Positions 1 through 7,018 of a stretch of DNA of 10,439 nt are shown here, in pieces. Position numbers and translations under genes: made by a program. The stretch is taken from the NCBI GenBank assembly GCA_964437735.1, contig CAYTID010000078.1:1-10439 (forward strand). The letters are read 5' to 3'. The notes beneath the pieces are model-generated. The model was given only the letters and a program-made list of their open reading frames with translations, made no database searches and was not told where the DNA came from. The number at the start of each line of letters is the position of its first letter. The stretch's first letter is position 1. This DNA is from CAYTID01 sp964437735. Lineage in GTDB: Bacteria > Bacteroidota > Ignavibacteria > UBA10030 > BY39.

Positions 1-447
1 CAAACTACTTCACAAGTTGTAGTTCCGGATAAGGACAGACCTACTGAATTAGAACGCGGTGTTTTCGGATTAGGAGGTGCGATAGGATTAGGCACAGGAA
101 TGGGTTTGAGTTTTCGTCATCACCTTCCATCAATCGTTTCATATCAGGTTGTAGCAGGAATAATAAAAGATTCCAAACAACTTTCCTATAATCTTGGTCT
201 GGAATTTCAATTCGATTTGGTCAGAGGTGAAAAATCGAGATTTTATGTCGGTGGTGGTTCAGGGTATTTTTACCGGGGTGAAGAAGCAAATGAACTGAAG
301 GGACCATTTAGAATGGCAGCTGGAATAGGGCTTGAATCGAAAGCAAGGGAAGCATTGCATATTAACGGCAGTCTCTTCTTTACTTATTTTAGCAGCGGTA
401 ATATAATGCCTCTTCCACAGGTGGGAATTCATTATTATTTCTTCTAA
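1..447 (+). CDS. Probable outer-membrane beta-barrel protein, 3' part only
   Basis: The reading frame is open from the first base, so the start lies left of the window and 148 C-terminal residues are visible. An internal ATG at position 100 is unlikely to be the real start, because the upstream codons read as coding (a glycine-rich FGLGGAIGLGTG stretch). The protein shows short amphipathic segments with alternating hydrophobic and polar residues (YVGGGSGYFYRG, FRMAAGIGLES, LHINGSLFFTYF) separated by charged turns, and it ends in YYFF. A terminal aromatic residue on a beta strand is the usual BAM recognition feature of outer-membrane barrels. No cysteine or catalytic motif is visible. I cannot assign a specific family or substrate; a small OmpW- or Opa-like barrel is possible. 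It is on the same strand as nuoJ, 61 nt upstream, but nothing links it functionally to complex I. Confidence 0.6.
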   Translation, partial: QTTSQVVVPDKDRPTELERGVFGLGGAIGLGTGMGLSFRHHLPSIVSYQVVAGIIKDSKQLSYNLGLEFQFDLVRGEKSRFYVGGGSGYFYRGEEANELKGPFRMAAGIGLESKAREALHINGSLFFTYFSSGNIMPLPQVGIHYYFF

Positions 448-449
448 AA

Positions 450-478
450 TTGATTGTAAAGTCTGAATATCGTATATT
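450..478 (+). promoter_or_regulatory. Candidate sigma70-like promoter upstream of nuoJ
   Basis: TTGATT at 450-455 (four of six against TTGACA) and TATATT at 473-478 (five of six against TATAAT) are separated by exactly 17 nt. A start site near 485 would leave an A/T-rich leader of about 24 nt before nuoJ. The -35 box begins three bases after the stop of the upstream gene, in the only spacer of the window long enough to hold a promoter. In AT-rich DNA such matches arise by chance, and if the host is a true Bacteroidota with the TAnnTTTG-type -7 element this would not be its promoter class. Confidence 0.4.
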
Positions 479-508
479 TAACCGACTTATTAAAAAATTT
501 TTAAAAAT

Positions 509-1021
509 ATGGCAATGGATATATTTTCTTTCTTCGTCTTAGCTATCACTTCGATAGTAACCGCAGTTTTAGTTATTACACAACGCAGTCCGATTATGAG
601 TGTTGTGTATTTGGTGTTGAATTTTATAATCCTTGCCATAGTTTATCTGACATTACAGGCACAATTCATTGCTGTGATTCAAATAATTGTTTATGCCGGC
701 GCAATTATGGTTTTATTCCTATTTGTGATTATGCTTTTAAACCTGGGAAAAGAAGAATATCTGAAAGAAAAAATTACTTACCGCAAAAAAATCGGAATTG
801 TGTTGACTGTAGTTTTGATGATTCAGATAATAACTGGTCTGACGTTGACATTTGGCGATTATACTAAAAAGATATCACCCGCCGCTGAAAATATTGGTAC
901 AGTCGAAAGTATAGGAATGATTTTATTTACAGAATATCTTTTTCCATTTGAAATTACATCAATATTATTATTGGCGGCAATAATCGGCGCCGTCGTACTA
1001 GCTAAGAAAAGAATTAATTAA
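509..1021 (+). CDS. nuoJ: NADH-quinone oxidoreductase subunit J
   Basis: Membrane-arm subunit of complex I (NuoJ/ND6 family, Oxidored_q3), located between the quinone site and the antiporter-like subunits, where it relays the conformational and proton signal. The 170-residue length is normal. Five hydrophobic segments are visible, at roughly 5-23, 29-49, 54-78, 95-115 and 147-165. The family signature is in the third segment, residues 61-77 (VYAGAIMVLFLFVIMLL), with Tyr62 and Gly64 in the region that forms the pi-bulge in solved complex I structures. The last segment, PFEITSILLLAAIIGAVVLAK, with Glu148, is also typical. ATG codons at 509 and 515 are both possible; the second gives the usual MDxxF start. 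No Shine-Dalgarno core is seen, only an A-rich leader. The gene is preceded by an unrelated outer-membrane gene instead of nuoI, and nuoK follows after 2 nt. Confidence 0.95.
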   Translation: MAMDIFSFFVLAITSIVTAVLVITQRSPIMSVVYLVLNFIILAIVYLTLQAQFIAVIQIIVYAGAIMVLFLFVIMLLNLGKEEYLKEKITYRKKIGIVLTVVLMIQIITGLTLTFGDYTKKISPAAENIGTVESIGMILFTEYLFPFEITSILLLAAIIGAVVLAKKRIN

Positions 1022-1023
1022 TT

Positions 1024-1326
1024 ATGGTCCCATTAAATTACTATTTAGCGCTCAGTGCAATTCTATTTACAATTGGGGTTGTCGGGGTTCTGACTCGCCG
1101 GAATGCAATTATAGTTTTTATGAGTATCGAACTCATGCTCAATTCGGTAAACCTTACGCTTATTGCTTTCTCATCCTATTTGGGAAACGCTACCGGACAG
1201 ATGTTCGTATTTTTTGTTCTTACAGTAGCGGCTGCGGAAGCTGCTGTCGGGCTGGCGATAATTATCGCCCTGTTCAGGAATAAAATGACCGTCAATATTG
1301 ATGAAATTAATATAATGAAATGGTAA
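1024..1326 (+). CDS. nuoK: NADH-quinone oxidoreductase subunit K
   Basis: Small membrane subunit of complex I (NuoK/ND4L, Oxidored_q2) with three transmembrane helices (about 5-22, 28-51 and 61-84) and the standard length of 100 residues. The two buried glutamates needed for proton transfer in the family are present at the same positions as in E. coli, Glu36 (in MSIELMLN) and Glu72 (in AAAEAAVGL). It starts 2 nt after the nuoJ stop without a clear ribosome binding site, which suggests coupling to nuoJ translation. Glu36 and Glu72 separate it from the MrpC homologue at 7011-7379, which has neither glutamate. Confidence 0.97.
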   Translation: MVPLNYYLALSAILFTIGVVGVLTRRNAIIVFMSIELMLNSVNLTLIAFSSYLGNATGQMFVFFVLTVAAAEAAVGLAIIIALFRNKMTVNIDEINIMKW

Positions 1327-1349
1327 ATAAATTACGGAGAATTTAATTA

Positions 1350-3278
1350 ATGTACGATTATGTAGGTTTTGTAATTCTCTTCCCCCTGATCGGGTTTTTG
1401 ATAAACGGCTTGTTCGGATCGAAAATAAAATCTGAAAAAATTATCGGAATTATCGGGAGCGGTTCGATAGGTTTATCCTTTGTTCTGGCAGTTGGTATTT
1501 TCTATGAAATGCTTTCACTCCCTGTGGATGACCGATTTGCTGTCATTGAAATATTTAAATGGATTCAAGCAGGCGCCCTATCGATAAGTGTTTCTTATCA
1601 GATCGATCAACTTTCTATCTTAATGACATTGATTGTTACCGGAGTCGGTTTCCTGATCCATGTTTATGCAATCGGATACATGCACGGGGATACCGGTTTC
1701 TGGAGATTCTTTGCCTATCTCAACCTTTTTATTTTCATGATGCTTAACCTTGTTCTTGCCGATAACTTTTTATTAATGTTTCTCGGCTGGGAAGGCGTAG
1801 GATTATGCTCATACCTGCTGATAGGATTCTGGTATCAGAAAAAATTTGAAAAAAGCACAACAAGTGCTGCTGCAATGAAGGCTTTTGTTGTGAATCGTGT
1901 CGGTGATTTCGGTTTTTTAATTGCAATGTTTTTAATTTTCATCACTTTCGGAAGTTTAAAGTTTGAGACGGTATTTTTACGCGCCACGGCTTTTTCAGTC
2001 GGAGATATTACAATATTCTGGATTGCTCTTTTACTATTCGTCGGAGCGACCGGTAAATCAGCACAGATACCATTATATGTCTGGCTGCCCGATGCAATGG
2101 CAGGACCGACACCTGTTAGTGCATTGATTCATGCTGCAACAATGGTTACTGCGGGAGTTTATATGGTTGCAAGAGCTTCCGTGTTATTTGCACTATCACC
2201 GTCTGTAATGACAATCATTGCAGTTATCGGCGCCCTTACGGCAATATTGGCTGCAAGTATAGGTTTAGTTCAAAACGGAATAAAAAAAGTTCTTGCTTAT
2301 TCAACTATTAGTCAATTAGGATACATGTTTTTGGCTTTGGGAGTGGGAGCATTTGCTGCGGGGCTGTTCCATGTTTTGACACATGCATTTTTCAAAGCGT
2401 TATTGTTCCTTGGTGCGGGGGCAGTAATTCATGCCATGCATGATGAGGAAGATATACAAAAAATGGGCGGTTTGAAATCGCATATGCCGATTACTTACAA
2501 AACATTTTTCATAGCGACATTAGCGATATCAGGTATCCCGCCACTTTCAGGATTTTTTTCAAAAGATGAAATTTTATGGAAAGTATTTTCTTCTGGATTT
2601 TGGCCCCTGTGGGTAATAGCAGCAATCGGCGCAGCTTTGACAGCTTTTTATATGTTCAGACTAACTATACTGACATTTGAAGGAACGCCAAGATGGGAGA
2701 AAGGAAAACACCCGCACGAAGCTCCAAAACTTATGGCTATTCCATTAGTTATTCTTGCTATACTTTCTATAATCGGTGGATTTGTTGGTATTCCTGCGAG
2801 TTTAGGAGGAGGTAATGCTATCGAACATTTTCTTGATCCCGTTTTTGAAAGTGCAAATACTGTTTTAGCTCTCGGACATCATGGAGTAGAACCGACTGAA
2901 TATTTATTAATGGCGTTTTCTGTACTGATAGCTTTAGCCGGAATATTTTTAGCGCGCCATATCTACCTTAATCGTAAGGAGATTGCTGAAAAATTAGTTT
3001 CAAAATATAACCGCATTTACAAATTGTTGTTTAATAAATATTATATCGATGAAATATATGATGCAGTATTGATCAATCCGACTGTAAAAAGTTCTGAAAA
3101 ATTGTTATGGAAGTTTTTTGATGTCGGCATTATTGACGGCGCTGTTAACGGTACGGCAAAATTAATTAATCTTATCAGTGGTTATACTCGCAGAATTCAA
3201 ACCGGTGTTACACAAAGTTATGCTATATATTTTGTAGCCGGTATTATAATTATCCTTGCAATTTTAATTATCCGTTGA
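1350..3278 (+). CDS. nuoL: NADH-quinone oxidoreductase subunit L
   Basis: The distal antiporter-like proton pump of complex I (NuoL/ND5; Proton_antipo_N followed by Proton_antipo_M). At 642 residues it is full length. The charged axis is intact: Glu148 in GWEGVGLCSY, Lys236 in GATGKSAQIP, His261 in SALIHAATMV, Lys349 in HAFFKALLFL and Lys405 in GFFSKDEIL. The N-terminal part carries the family stretch ending in YAIGYM (about 105-111). After residue 540 the sequence changes to the typical NuoL tail: a polar stretch containing KYYIDEIYDAV (563-573), a long amphipathic region matching the lateral helix HL, and a last membrane helix at about 625-641. This is a genuine NuoL tail, not an MrpA C-terminal extension. 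The ATG has a GGAGA ribosome binding site at 1336-1340, 9 nt upstream. nuoM follows after 8 nt. Confidence 0.97.
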   Translation: MYDYVGFVILFPLIGFLINGLFGSKIKSEKIIGIIGSGSIGLSFVLAVGIFYEMLSLPVDDRFAVIEIFKWIQAGALSISVSYQIDQLSILMTLIVTGVGFLIHVYAIGYMHGDTGFWRFFAYLNLFIFMMLNLVLADNFLLMFLGWEGVGLCSYLLIGFWYQKKFEKSTTSAAAMKAFVVNRVGDFGFLIAMFLIFITFGSLKFETVFLRATAFSVGDITIFWIALLLFVGATGKSAQIPLYVWLPDAMAGPTPVSALIHAATMVTAGVYMVARASVLFALSPSVMTIIAVIGALTAILAASIGLVQNGIKKVLAYSTISQLGYMFLALGVGAFAAGLFHVLTHAFFKALLFLGAGAVIHAMHDEEDIQKMGGLKSHMPITYKTFFIATLAISGIPPLSGFFSKDEILWKVFSSGFWPLWVIAAIGAALTAFYMFRLTILTFEGTPRWEKGKHPHEAPKLMAIPLVILAILSIIGGFVGIPASLGGGNAIEHFLDPVFESANTVLALGHHGVEPTEYLLMAFSVLIALAGIFLARHIYLNRKEIAEKLVSKYNRIYKLLFNKYYIDEIYDAVLINPTVKSSEKLLWKFFDVGIIDGAVNGTAKLINLISGYTRRIQTGVTQSYAIYFVAGIIIILAILIIR

Positions 3279-3286
3279 AATAAAAT

Positions 3287-4831
3287 ATGAACTACTTGGA
3301 AAACCTGCTAACATACATCATTTTTGTTCCTTTATTGGGTGCGGCACTCATATTATTTATCAATCGCGAAAAAGATACTCTGATCAAAACAGTCGGACTT
3401 ATTTCAAGTCTGATCGCATTTATTTTATCCGTAATATTATTTATTGAATTCGACGGTACGAACCCTGGTATGCAATTCGTTTACAAGATAATATGGATTG
3501 AAGATTTAAATATTTCTTACCATGTTGGCGTTGATGGAATATCCATATTAATGGTTGTGCTTACCACATTTCTGACTCCGCTCGCGTTGCTTTCATCGTG
3601 GAACTCAATAACCAAAAGTGTTCGGAATTATATCGTGATGATGTTGTTTCTTGAAGTCGGAATGCTTGGCGTGTTCTGTGCTCTCGATCTGTTTTTGTTT
3701 TACGTTTTCTGGGAAGCGATGTTGATACCAATGTATTTTATAATCGGAATATGGGGAGGCGCCAACCGTATTTATGCGGCTATTAAGTTCTTCCTCTACA
3801 CTATGTTCGGCAGCTTACTTATGCTTGTTGCCATTATTTGGTTGGGATATTACGCTTCAACTTTACCTGACGGTAAGTTTACGATGAATTTGCTTGAATT
3901 ACTTGAGGTCGCTCCACATATACCGATGCAAATTCAGGGTTGGATGTTCCTTGCTTTCACATTAAGTTTTGCGATCAAAGTTCCTTTGTTTCCGTTTCAT
4001 ACTTGGCTACCTGATGCTCACGTTGAAGCTCCGACCGCCGGAAGTGTAATTCTTGCAGGCGTTCTCCTTAAAATGGGAACTTACGGATTGATCAGATTTT
4101 CCATTCCCTTATTTCCGGCAGCGGCTCTTGATTATTTACCCTATGTCGCCGCTTTGGGTGTGATCGGAATTATCTATGGCGCATTAGTGGCGATGGTTCA
4201 ACCTGATATAAAAAAATTGGTAGCTTATAGCTCAGTAAGTCATTTAGGATTTGTTGTTCTTGGAATATTTGCATTAACTGAAGAGGGAATACAAGGCGGG
4301 ATAATTCAGATGGTAAATCATGGCTTATCTACAGGAGCGCTCTTTATTATTGTCGGTATGCTTTACGACCGCAGACATACGAGATTGATTGCAGATTACG
4401 GCGGTATCGCGAAAGTGATGCCGGTTTTTGCTACGATATTTATGATTGTTACTTTATCCTCTATCGGACTTCCGGGGCTAAACGGTTTCATTGGTGAATT
4501 TTTAATATTAATCGGTGCATTTAAATCGACTTTCTTAAATTCTTTCGCTTTCGCGATATTCGCGGCGAGCGGCGTTATACTTGCTGCCGTTTACATGCTA
4601 TGGATGTATAAACGGGTTATGTTCGGGACAATCAATAATTCTGCAAACTCGAGCTTAGTAGATTTATCAAAACGTGAAATTACTGTTCTTATTCCGATCA
4701 TTATATTTATCGTATGGATTGGAGTTTACCCTTCTACTTTTTTAAATAAATCAGCTTCTTCAACTAAACAGTTAGTTGAAAAAATTGAATATTTTAAAGC
4801 CGCTGCCAGAGGAAATAGCAAAATAAAATAG
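3287..4831 (+). CDS. nuoM: NADH-quinone oxidoreductase subunit M
   Basis: The middle antiporter-like proton pump of complex I (NuoM/ND4), 514 residues, full length, about 14 transmembrane helices. Family-specific charged residues are all visible: Glu143 in FYVFWEAMLIP, Lys231 in FAIKVPLFPFHTWLPDAH, Lys262 in GVLLKMGTYGLIR, His345 in MVNHGLSTGALF and Glu404 in GFIGEFLIL. A glutamate at the last position, where NuoL, NuoN and MrpD have lysine, is diagnostic of NuoM. It starts 8 nt after nuoL in an A-rich spacer with no Shine-Dalgarno core. In most nuo operons the next gene is nuoN; here mrpE follows after 10 nt and no NuoN is found in the window. Confidence 0.97.
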   Translation: MNYLENLLTYIIFVPLLGAALILFINREKDTLIKTVGLISSLIAFILSVILFIEFDGTNPGMQFVYKIIWIEDLNISYHVGVDGISILMVVLTTFLTPLALLSSWNSITKSVRNYIVMMLFLEVGMLGVFCALDLFLFYVFWEAMLIPMYFIIGIWGGANRIYAAIKFFLYTMFGSLLMLVAIIWLGYYASTLPDGKFTMNLLELLEVAPHIPMQIQGWMFLAFTLSFAIKVPLFPFHTWLPDAHVEAPTAGSVILAGVLLKMGTYGLIRFSIPLFPAAALDYLPYVAALGVIGIIYGALVAMVQPDIKKLVAYSSVSHLGFVVLGIFALTEEGIQGGIIQMVNHGLSTGALFIIVGMLYDRRHTRLIADYGGIAKVMPVFATIFMIVTLSSIGLPGLNGFIGEFLILIGAFKSTFLNSFAFAIFAASGVILAAVYMLWMYKRVMFGTINNSANSSLVDLSKREITVLIPIIIFIVWIGVYPSTFLNKSASSTKQLVEKIEYFKAAARGNSKIK

Positions 4832-4841
4832 TTTCTATTAA

Positions 4842-5456
4842 ATGGAAATTTTCAAAATAAAATCTCGTCTCCGATTGAAATTTGATCAAATTAGGCAGCG
4901 GAGTGTCGCTGCTGTAATCTTAAGATTTATTATTTTATTTGGTTTGTGGCTAGTGTTCAGCGGACGTTTTGATATTACTCATCTTTCTTTTGGTATACTC
5001 TCTGTATTTATAATCATATTTATTAACTACAGACTAATGAAAATAAATTTATTTCCTGAAAGAGAGGAGCCGAATATCCCCGTTAAACTTCGAAGAATTC
5101 CTTTTTTTCTTTTATATATGGCTTGGGAGATAATTCTGGCAAGTTTACAGGTTACATATCTTGTAATTCATCCGAAATTACCAATAAAGCCTGCTATGGT
5201 GACTTTCCGAACAAAACTTCCATCAGCGGCTGCGAAAGTTGTGTTGGGAAATTCGATTACAATAACTCCCGGGACGCTGACTCTTGATATAGAACGCGAC
5301 ACGTTTATCGTTCACAGAATTATACCCGGCAGCACAGGTTCTTTGCAAAACGGAATGATGCAATCAAGGGTTATGAAGCTTTACTCTGATGAGAATTATA
5401 ATATGGTTACGGATTTCAGGTTTTTAGAAAACGATGGGGGAGAACCAAGTGTCTAG
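4842..5456 (+). CDS. mrpE: Mrp-type Na+/H+ antiporter subunit E (MnhE/MbhA family)
   Basis: Structural subunit of the multi-subunit Mrp cation/proton antiporter, equivalent to MbhA of membrane-bound hydrogenases. The signature LGNSITITPGTLTLDIE lies at 135-151, followed by DTFIVHRI. Two or three hydrophobic helices are visible (about 25-40, 43-63 and 87-110), with Glu96 in the MAWEIILAS helix, and then a soluble domain. At 204 residues it is longer than the roughly 160 common in the family. The extra length is partly a strongly basic N-terminal stretch (K5, K7, R9, R11, K13, R18, R20) before the first membrane helix and partly a polar C-terminal tail. There is no Shine-Dalgarno core before the ATG. 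The 3' end overlaps the mrpF start. Confidence 0.95.
   Translation: MEIFKIKSRLRLKFDQIRQRSVAAVILRFIILFGLWLVFSGRFDITHLSFGILSVFIIIFINYRLMKINLFPEREEPNIPVKLRRIPFFLLYMAWEIILASLQVTYLVIHPKLPIKPAMVTFRTKLPSAAAKVVLGNSITITPGTLTLDIERDTFIVHRIIPGSTGSLQNGMMQSRVMKLYSDENYNMVTDFRFLENDGGEPSV
5436..5442 (+). promoter_or_regulatory. Ribosome binding site that sets the mrpF start
   Basis: GGGGGAG lies 6 nt before a GTG at 5449. The alternative ATG at 5434 is in the same frame but overlaps this element, so the GTG is the better start. Confidence 0.65.
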
Positions 5457-5721
5457 CTTTTTTTTAATCACAACATTTGCTCTGGCGATTGCAATTATTC
5501 TTCCGTTATACCGTGTTGCACTTGGTCCCACAGTATATGATAGAATATTGGGTGCAGGTGTTATCGGTACAAAAACAATAGTATTGATTTCATTGGTAGG
5601 TTTTATATATAATCGATTTGATATGTTTGTGGATATTGTAATTGCATATGCATTCCTGAATTTTATAGGTGTTGTTGCGATCGCAAAATATCTTGAACGC
5701 AAAGGAATTGAAAAAGAATGA
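5449..5721 (+). CDS. mrpF: Mrp-type Na+/H+ antiporter subunit F (MrpF/MbhB family)
   Basis: Small three-helix subunit of the Mrp antiporter, 90 residues from the GTG start (95 if the ATG at 5434 were used). Helices are at about 5-21, 34-53 and 59-80. The family motif is LGPTVYDRILGAGVIGTK (25-42): Gly-Pro-Thr, then Asp31-Arg32, are kept. The position that in Bacillus-type MrpF carries an aspartate (DRVVALD, from memory) is Gly37 here, and a lysine, Lys42, follows in the second helix. As far as I recall, this Asn/Gly plus GTK form belongs to the Mbh-like branch of the family. Further acidic residues, Asp58 and Asp62, lie at the start of the third helix. The gene overlaps mrpE by 8 nt and mrpG by ATGA, indicating translational coupling. 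Confidence 0.92.
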   Translation: MSSFFLITTFALAIAIILPLYRVALGPTVYDRILGAGVIGTKTIVLISLVGFIYNRFDMFVDIVIAYAFLNFIGVVAIAKYLERKGIEKE

Positions 5722-6044
5722 CTATTACTGATATATTAGGGGGAATATTTTTACTGGCAGGAGCTTTCTTTGTCGTTATCGGTAGTTTAGGACTTTTAAG
5801 GTTTCCCGATTTTTTTACTCGAACTCATGCAACCGGTAAATGTGATACTTTAGGATTGACGCTTGTCCTAATCGGATTGGCTTTTTTTGCTGGTGGAATA
5901 ATCGATACAATTAAACTTTTATTAATCGCTATACTTATTGCAGTAGCTAATCCCACTGCAACTCATGCAATAGCACGCGCTGCATATCGTCTCGGACTGA
6001 AACCGATCGTTTCCGATTCTAATAATGAAAAGGATTTAAATTAA
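5718..6044 (+). CDS. mrpG: Mrp-type Na+/H+ antiporter subunit G (MnhG/MbhC family)
   Basis: Three-helix subunit of the Mrp antiporter, 108 residues. The family signature is clear: GLLRFPDFFTRTHATGKCDTLG at about 25-46, with Arg28, Pro30, Asp31, His38 and Lys41, and then NPTATHAIARAAY at about 78-90. Helices run at about 5-24, 44-60 and 62-77, followed by a short charged tail. The start ATG shares four bases with the mrpF stop (ATGA at 5718-5721), and its own TAA shares one base with the next ATG (TAATG). Confidence 0.95.
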   Translation: MTITDILGGIFLLAGAFFVVIGSLGLLRFPDFFTRTHATGKCDTLGLTLVLIGLAFFAGGIIDTIKLLLIAILIAVANPTATHAIARAAYRLGLKPIVSDSNNEKDLN

Positions 6045-6289
6045 TGCTCTGGCATCTGGAGTTATTAATATATATTTTACTGATTGCGACTGCGATAATC
6101 GCACTCAGAGTTCGCGATCTACTTGCGGCAATTGTTGTACTGTCGGTTTATAGTTTTGCCTCTGCTTTTTTATTTGCCGTGCTGGGAGCTGTCGATGTGG
6201 GCTTTACAGAAGCTGTTGTGGGTGCCGGAGTTACCGGTATTCTTTTCCTGGCTGCGCTTTATTTTACTACCAGAAGGTCAATCGATTGA
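6044..6289 (+). CDS. mbhD: MbhD/DUF4040 protein (split first piece of the MrpA C-terminal region)
   Basis: An 81-residue protein of three hydrophobic helices (about 5-22, 26-49 and 56-75) matching the MbhD/DUF4040 domain, which in Bacillus MrpA is fused behind the NuoL-like part. Recognisable pieces are LRVRDLLAAIVVLSVYS (21-37), with Asp25, and DVGFTEAVVGAGVTGILFLAAL (51-72). Asp51 and Glu56 occupy the family's APDVAxTEA motif; Val50 replaces the usual proline. The conserved acidic residues of this region are thought to belong to the cation path in Mrp and Mbh structures. AAAAGGA at 6027-6033 lies 10 nt before the ATG. Its TGA overlaps the TTG start of the next gene. Confidence 0.88.
   Translation: MLWHLELLIYILLIATAIIALRVRDLLAAIVVLSVYSFASAFLFAVLGAVDVGFTEAVVGAGVTGILFLAALYFTTRRSID
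6272..6277 (+). promoter_or_regulatory. Ribosome binding site for the TTG-initiated mbhE-like gene
   Basis: AGAAGG lies 8 nt upstream of the TTG at 6286. It supports this rare start codon, since no in-frame ATG exists near the expected N-terminus. Confidence 0.6.
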
Positions 6290-6597
6290 AGGCATTGTCT
6301 TACATATTATTGATAACTTTTGGTATACTACTCATATATGGAGTAAACGAATTACCTGAACGTGGAAATCCTGATACGCCGATGAATTTTGAGAAATCTG
6401 TTGCGGGAACTCAAGCCGCATCCGATTATTATATCAAAAATGCACTGAAGGATACTGAAACACCCAATATTGTCACAGCAATATTAGCTGACTATCGTAG
6501 TTATGATACACTCGGAGAAACCACGGTAATTTTTTGTGCAGGAATTGTAGTGTTTTTAATTTTAAGAAAGCAAAAAAGTGGTTCGAAGAACAGATAG
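6286..6597 (+). CDS. mbhE: MbhE family protein (split second piece of the MrpA C-terminal region)
   Basis: A 103-residue protein with one N-terminal helix (about 4-20), a periplasm-like loop, and a second helix at about 79-94 ending in a basic tail. The loop into the second helix contains NIVTAILADYRSYDTLGE (61-78). This matches the conserved NxVTxxLxDYRxxDTLGE element of MbhE and of the MrpA C-terminus, with Asp69, Arg71, Asp74 and Glu78 kept. It begins at a TTG that overlaps the preceding stop (TTGA at 6286-6289). Its 3' end overlaps the mrpB homologue by 20 nt. The database name 'hydrogen gas-evolving membrane-bound hydrogenase subunit E' would mislead here, because no hydrogenase gene is visible. 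Confidence 0.88.
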   Translation: MKALSYILLITFGILLIYGVNELPERGNPDTPMNFEKSVAGTQAASDYYIKNALKDTETPNIVTAILADYRSYDTLGETTVIFCAGIVVFLILRKQKSGSKNR

Positions 6598-7018
6598 CAT
6601 AATAATAGGAATTGTAAGTAGATTTCTGGTCCCTTTCATTCAATTATTTGCTTTGTATGTTATTACACACGGACATTACAGTCCGGGAGGTGGATTCCAA
6701 GGAGGCGCTTTACTCGGAGCGAGTATTTTGTTATTAAGATTATCTGTTGGTCAAAAGGCAAGTGATATGGTTTTTCATTCTAAGTACGGAACGCCGATGA
6801 GCGGTTTTGGCGTACTAATATATGCTGCTGTGGGGGTTGCGGCAATTATAGGCGGCGGTCTGTATCTCGATTACACGAATTTGCCAATTCTCGGAATTGA
6901 GTCAGCTGCTTTAAGATCGTTGGGTATATTATTAGTTGAGATAGGTGTAGGAATCGGAGTTATGGCAACGATCATCGCGATATTCGATGATCTTGCGAGA
7001 GGACAATTCGATGACTGA
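6578..7018 (+). CDS. mrpB: Mrp-type Na+/H+ antiporter subunit B (MnhB/MbhF family)
   Basis: Membrane subunit of the Mrp antiporter, 146 residues with four hydrophobic helices (about 10-29, 41-56, 76-95 and 112-136). The diagnostic motif THGHYSPGGGFQGGALLGA is at 30-48, with His31, His33, Pro36 and the triple glycine. The closing helix, LLVEIGVGIGVMATI with Glu121, is also typical. Translation starts at a GTG inside the 3' end of the preceding gene. The ribosome binding site is weak (AAGAAAG region), so initiation probably depends on ribosomes finishing the upstream gene. The 3' end overlaps mrpC by 8 nt. Confidence 0.93.
   Translation: MVRRTDSIIIGIVSRFLVPFIQLFALYVITHGHYSPGGGFQGGALLGASILLLRLSVGQKASDMVFHSKYGTPMSGFGVLIYAAVGVAAIIGGGLYLDYTNLPILGIESAALRSLGILLVEIGVGIGVMATIIAIFDDLARGQFDD
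6997..7003 (+). promoter_or_regulatory. Ribosome binding site that sets the mrpC start
   Basis: GAGAGGA lies 7 nt before the ATG at 7011. An earlier in-frame ATG at 6987 would put this site inside the gene and add eight polar residues not expected in MrpC, so 7011 is preferred. Confidence 0.7.

Noticed and set aside
490..507. AT-rich near-palindrome (runs of A then T) before nuoJ as a terminator of the upstream gene
   Set aside because: It has no GC stem and imperfect symmetry, and it sits immediately before the nuoJ start codon. It reads better as an A-rich translation leader.
5434..5448. ATG at 5434 as the mrpF start
   Set aside because: It overlaps the GGGGGAG site. The GTG at 5449 has ideal spacing and gives a protein that begins right at the first helix, as in the family.
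5424..5702. Minus-strand open frame of 92 codons opposite mrpF
   Set aside because: It is the antisense shadow of mrpF, which has a clear family motif. The antisense product has no recognisable fold and no convincing start context.
6123..6359. Plus-strand frame overlapping the MbhD and MbhE genes
   Set aside because: It is in an alternative frame across two well-supported genes. Its composition (runs of Leu, Phe, Cys and Trp) is that of a frame-shifted membrane gene.
6044..6597. A frameshifted or broken mrpA remnant
   Set aside because: Both small genes keep their conserved motifs and have suitable starts, and the split form is known from Mbh-type clusters. They are intact genes.
6987..7010. 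ATG at 6987 as the mrpC start
   Set aside because: It would add MILREDNS before the family-like N-terminus and place the GAGAGGA site inside the gene.
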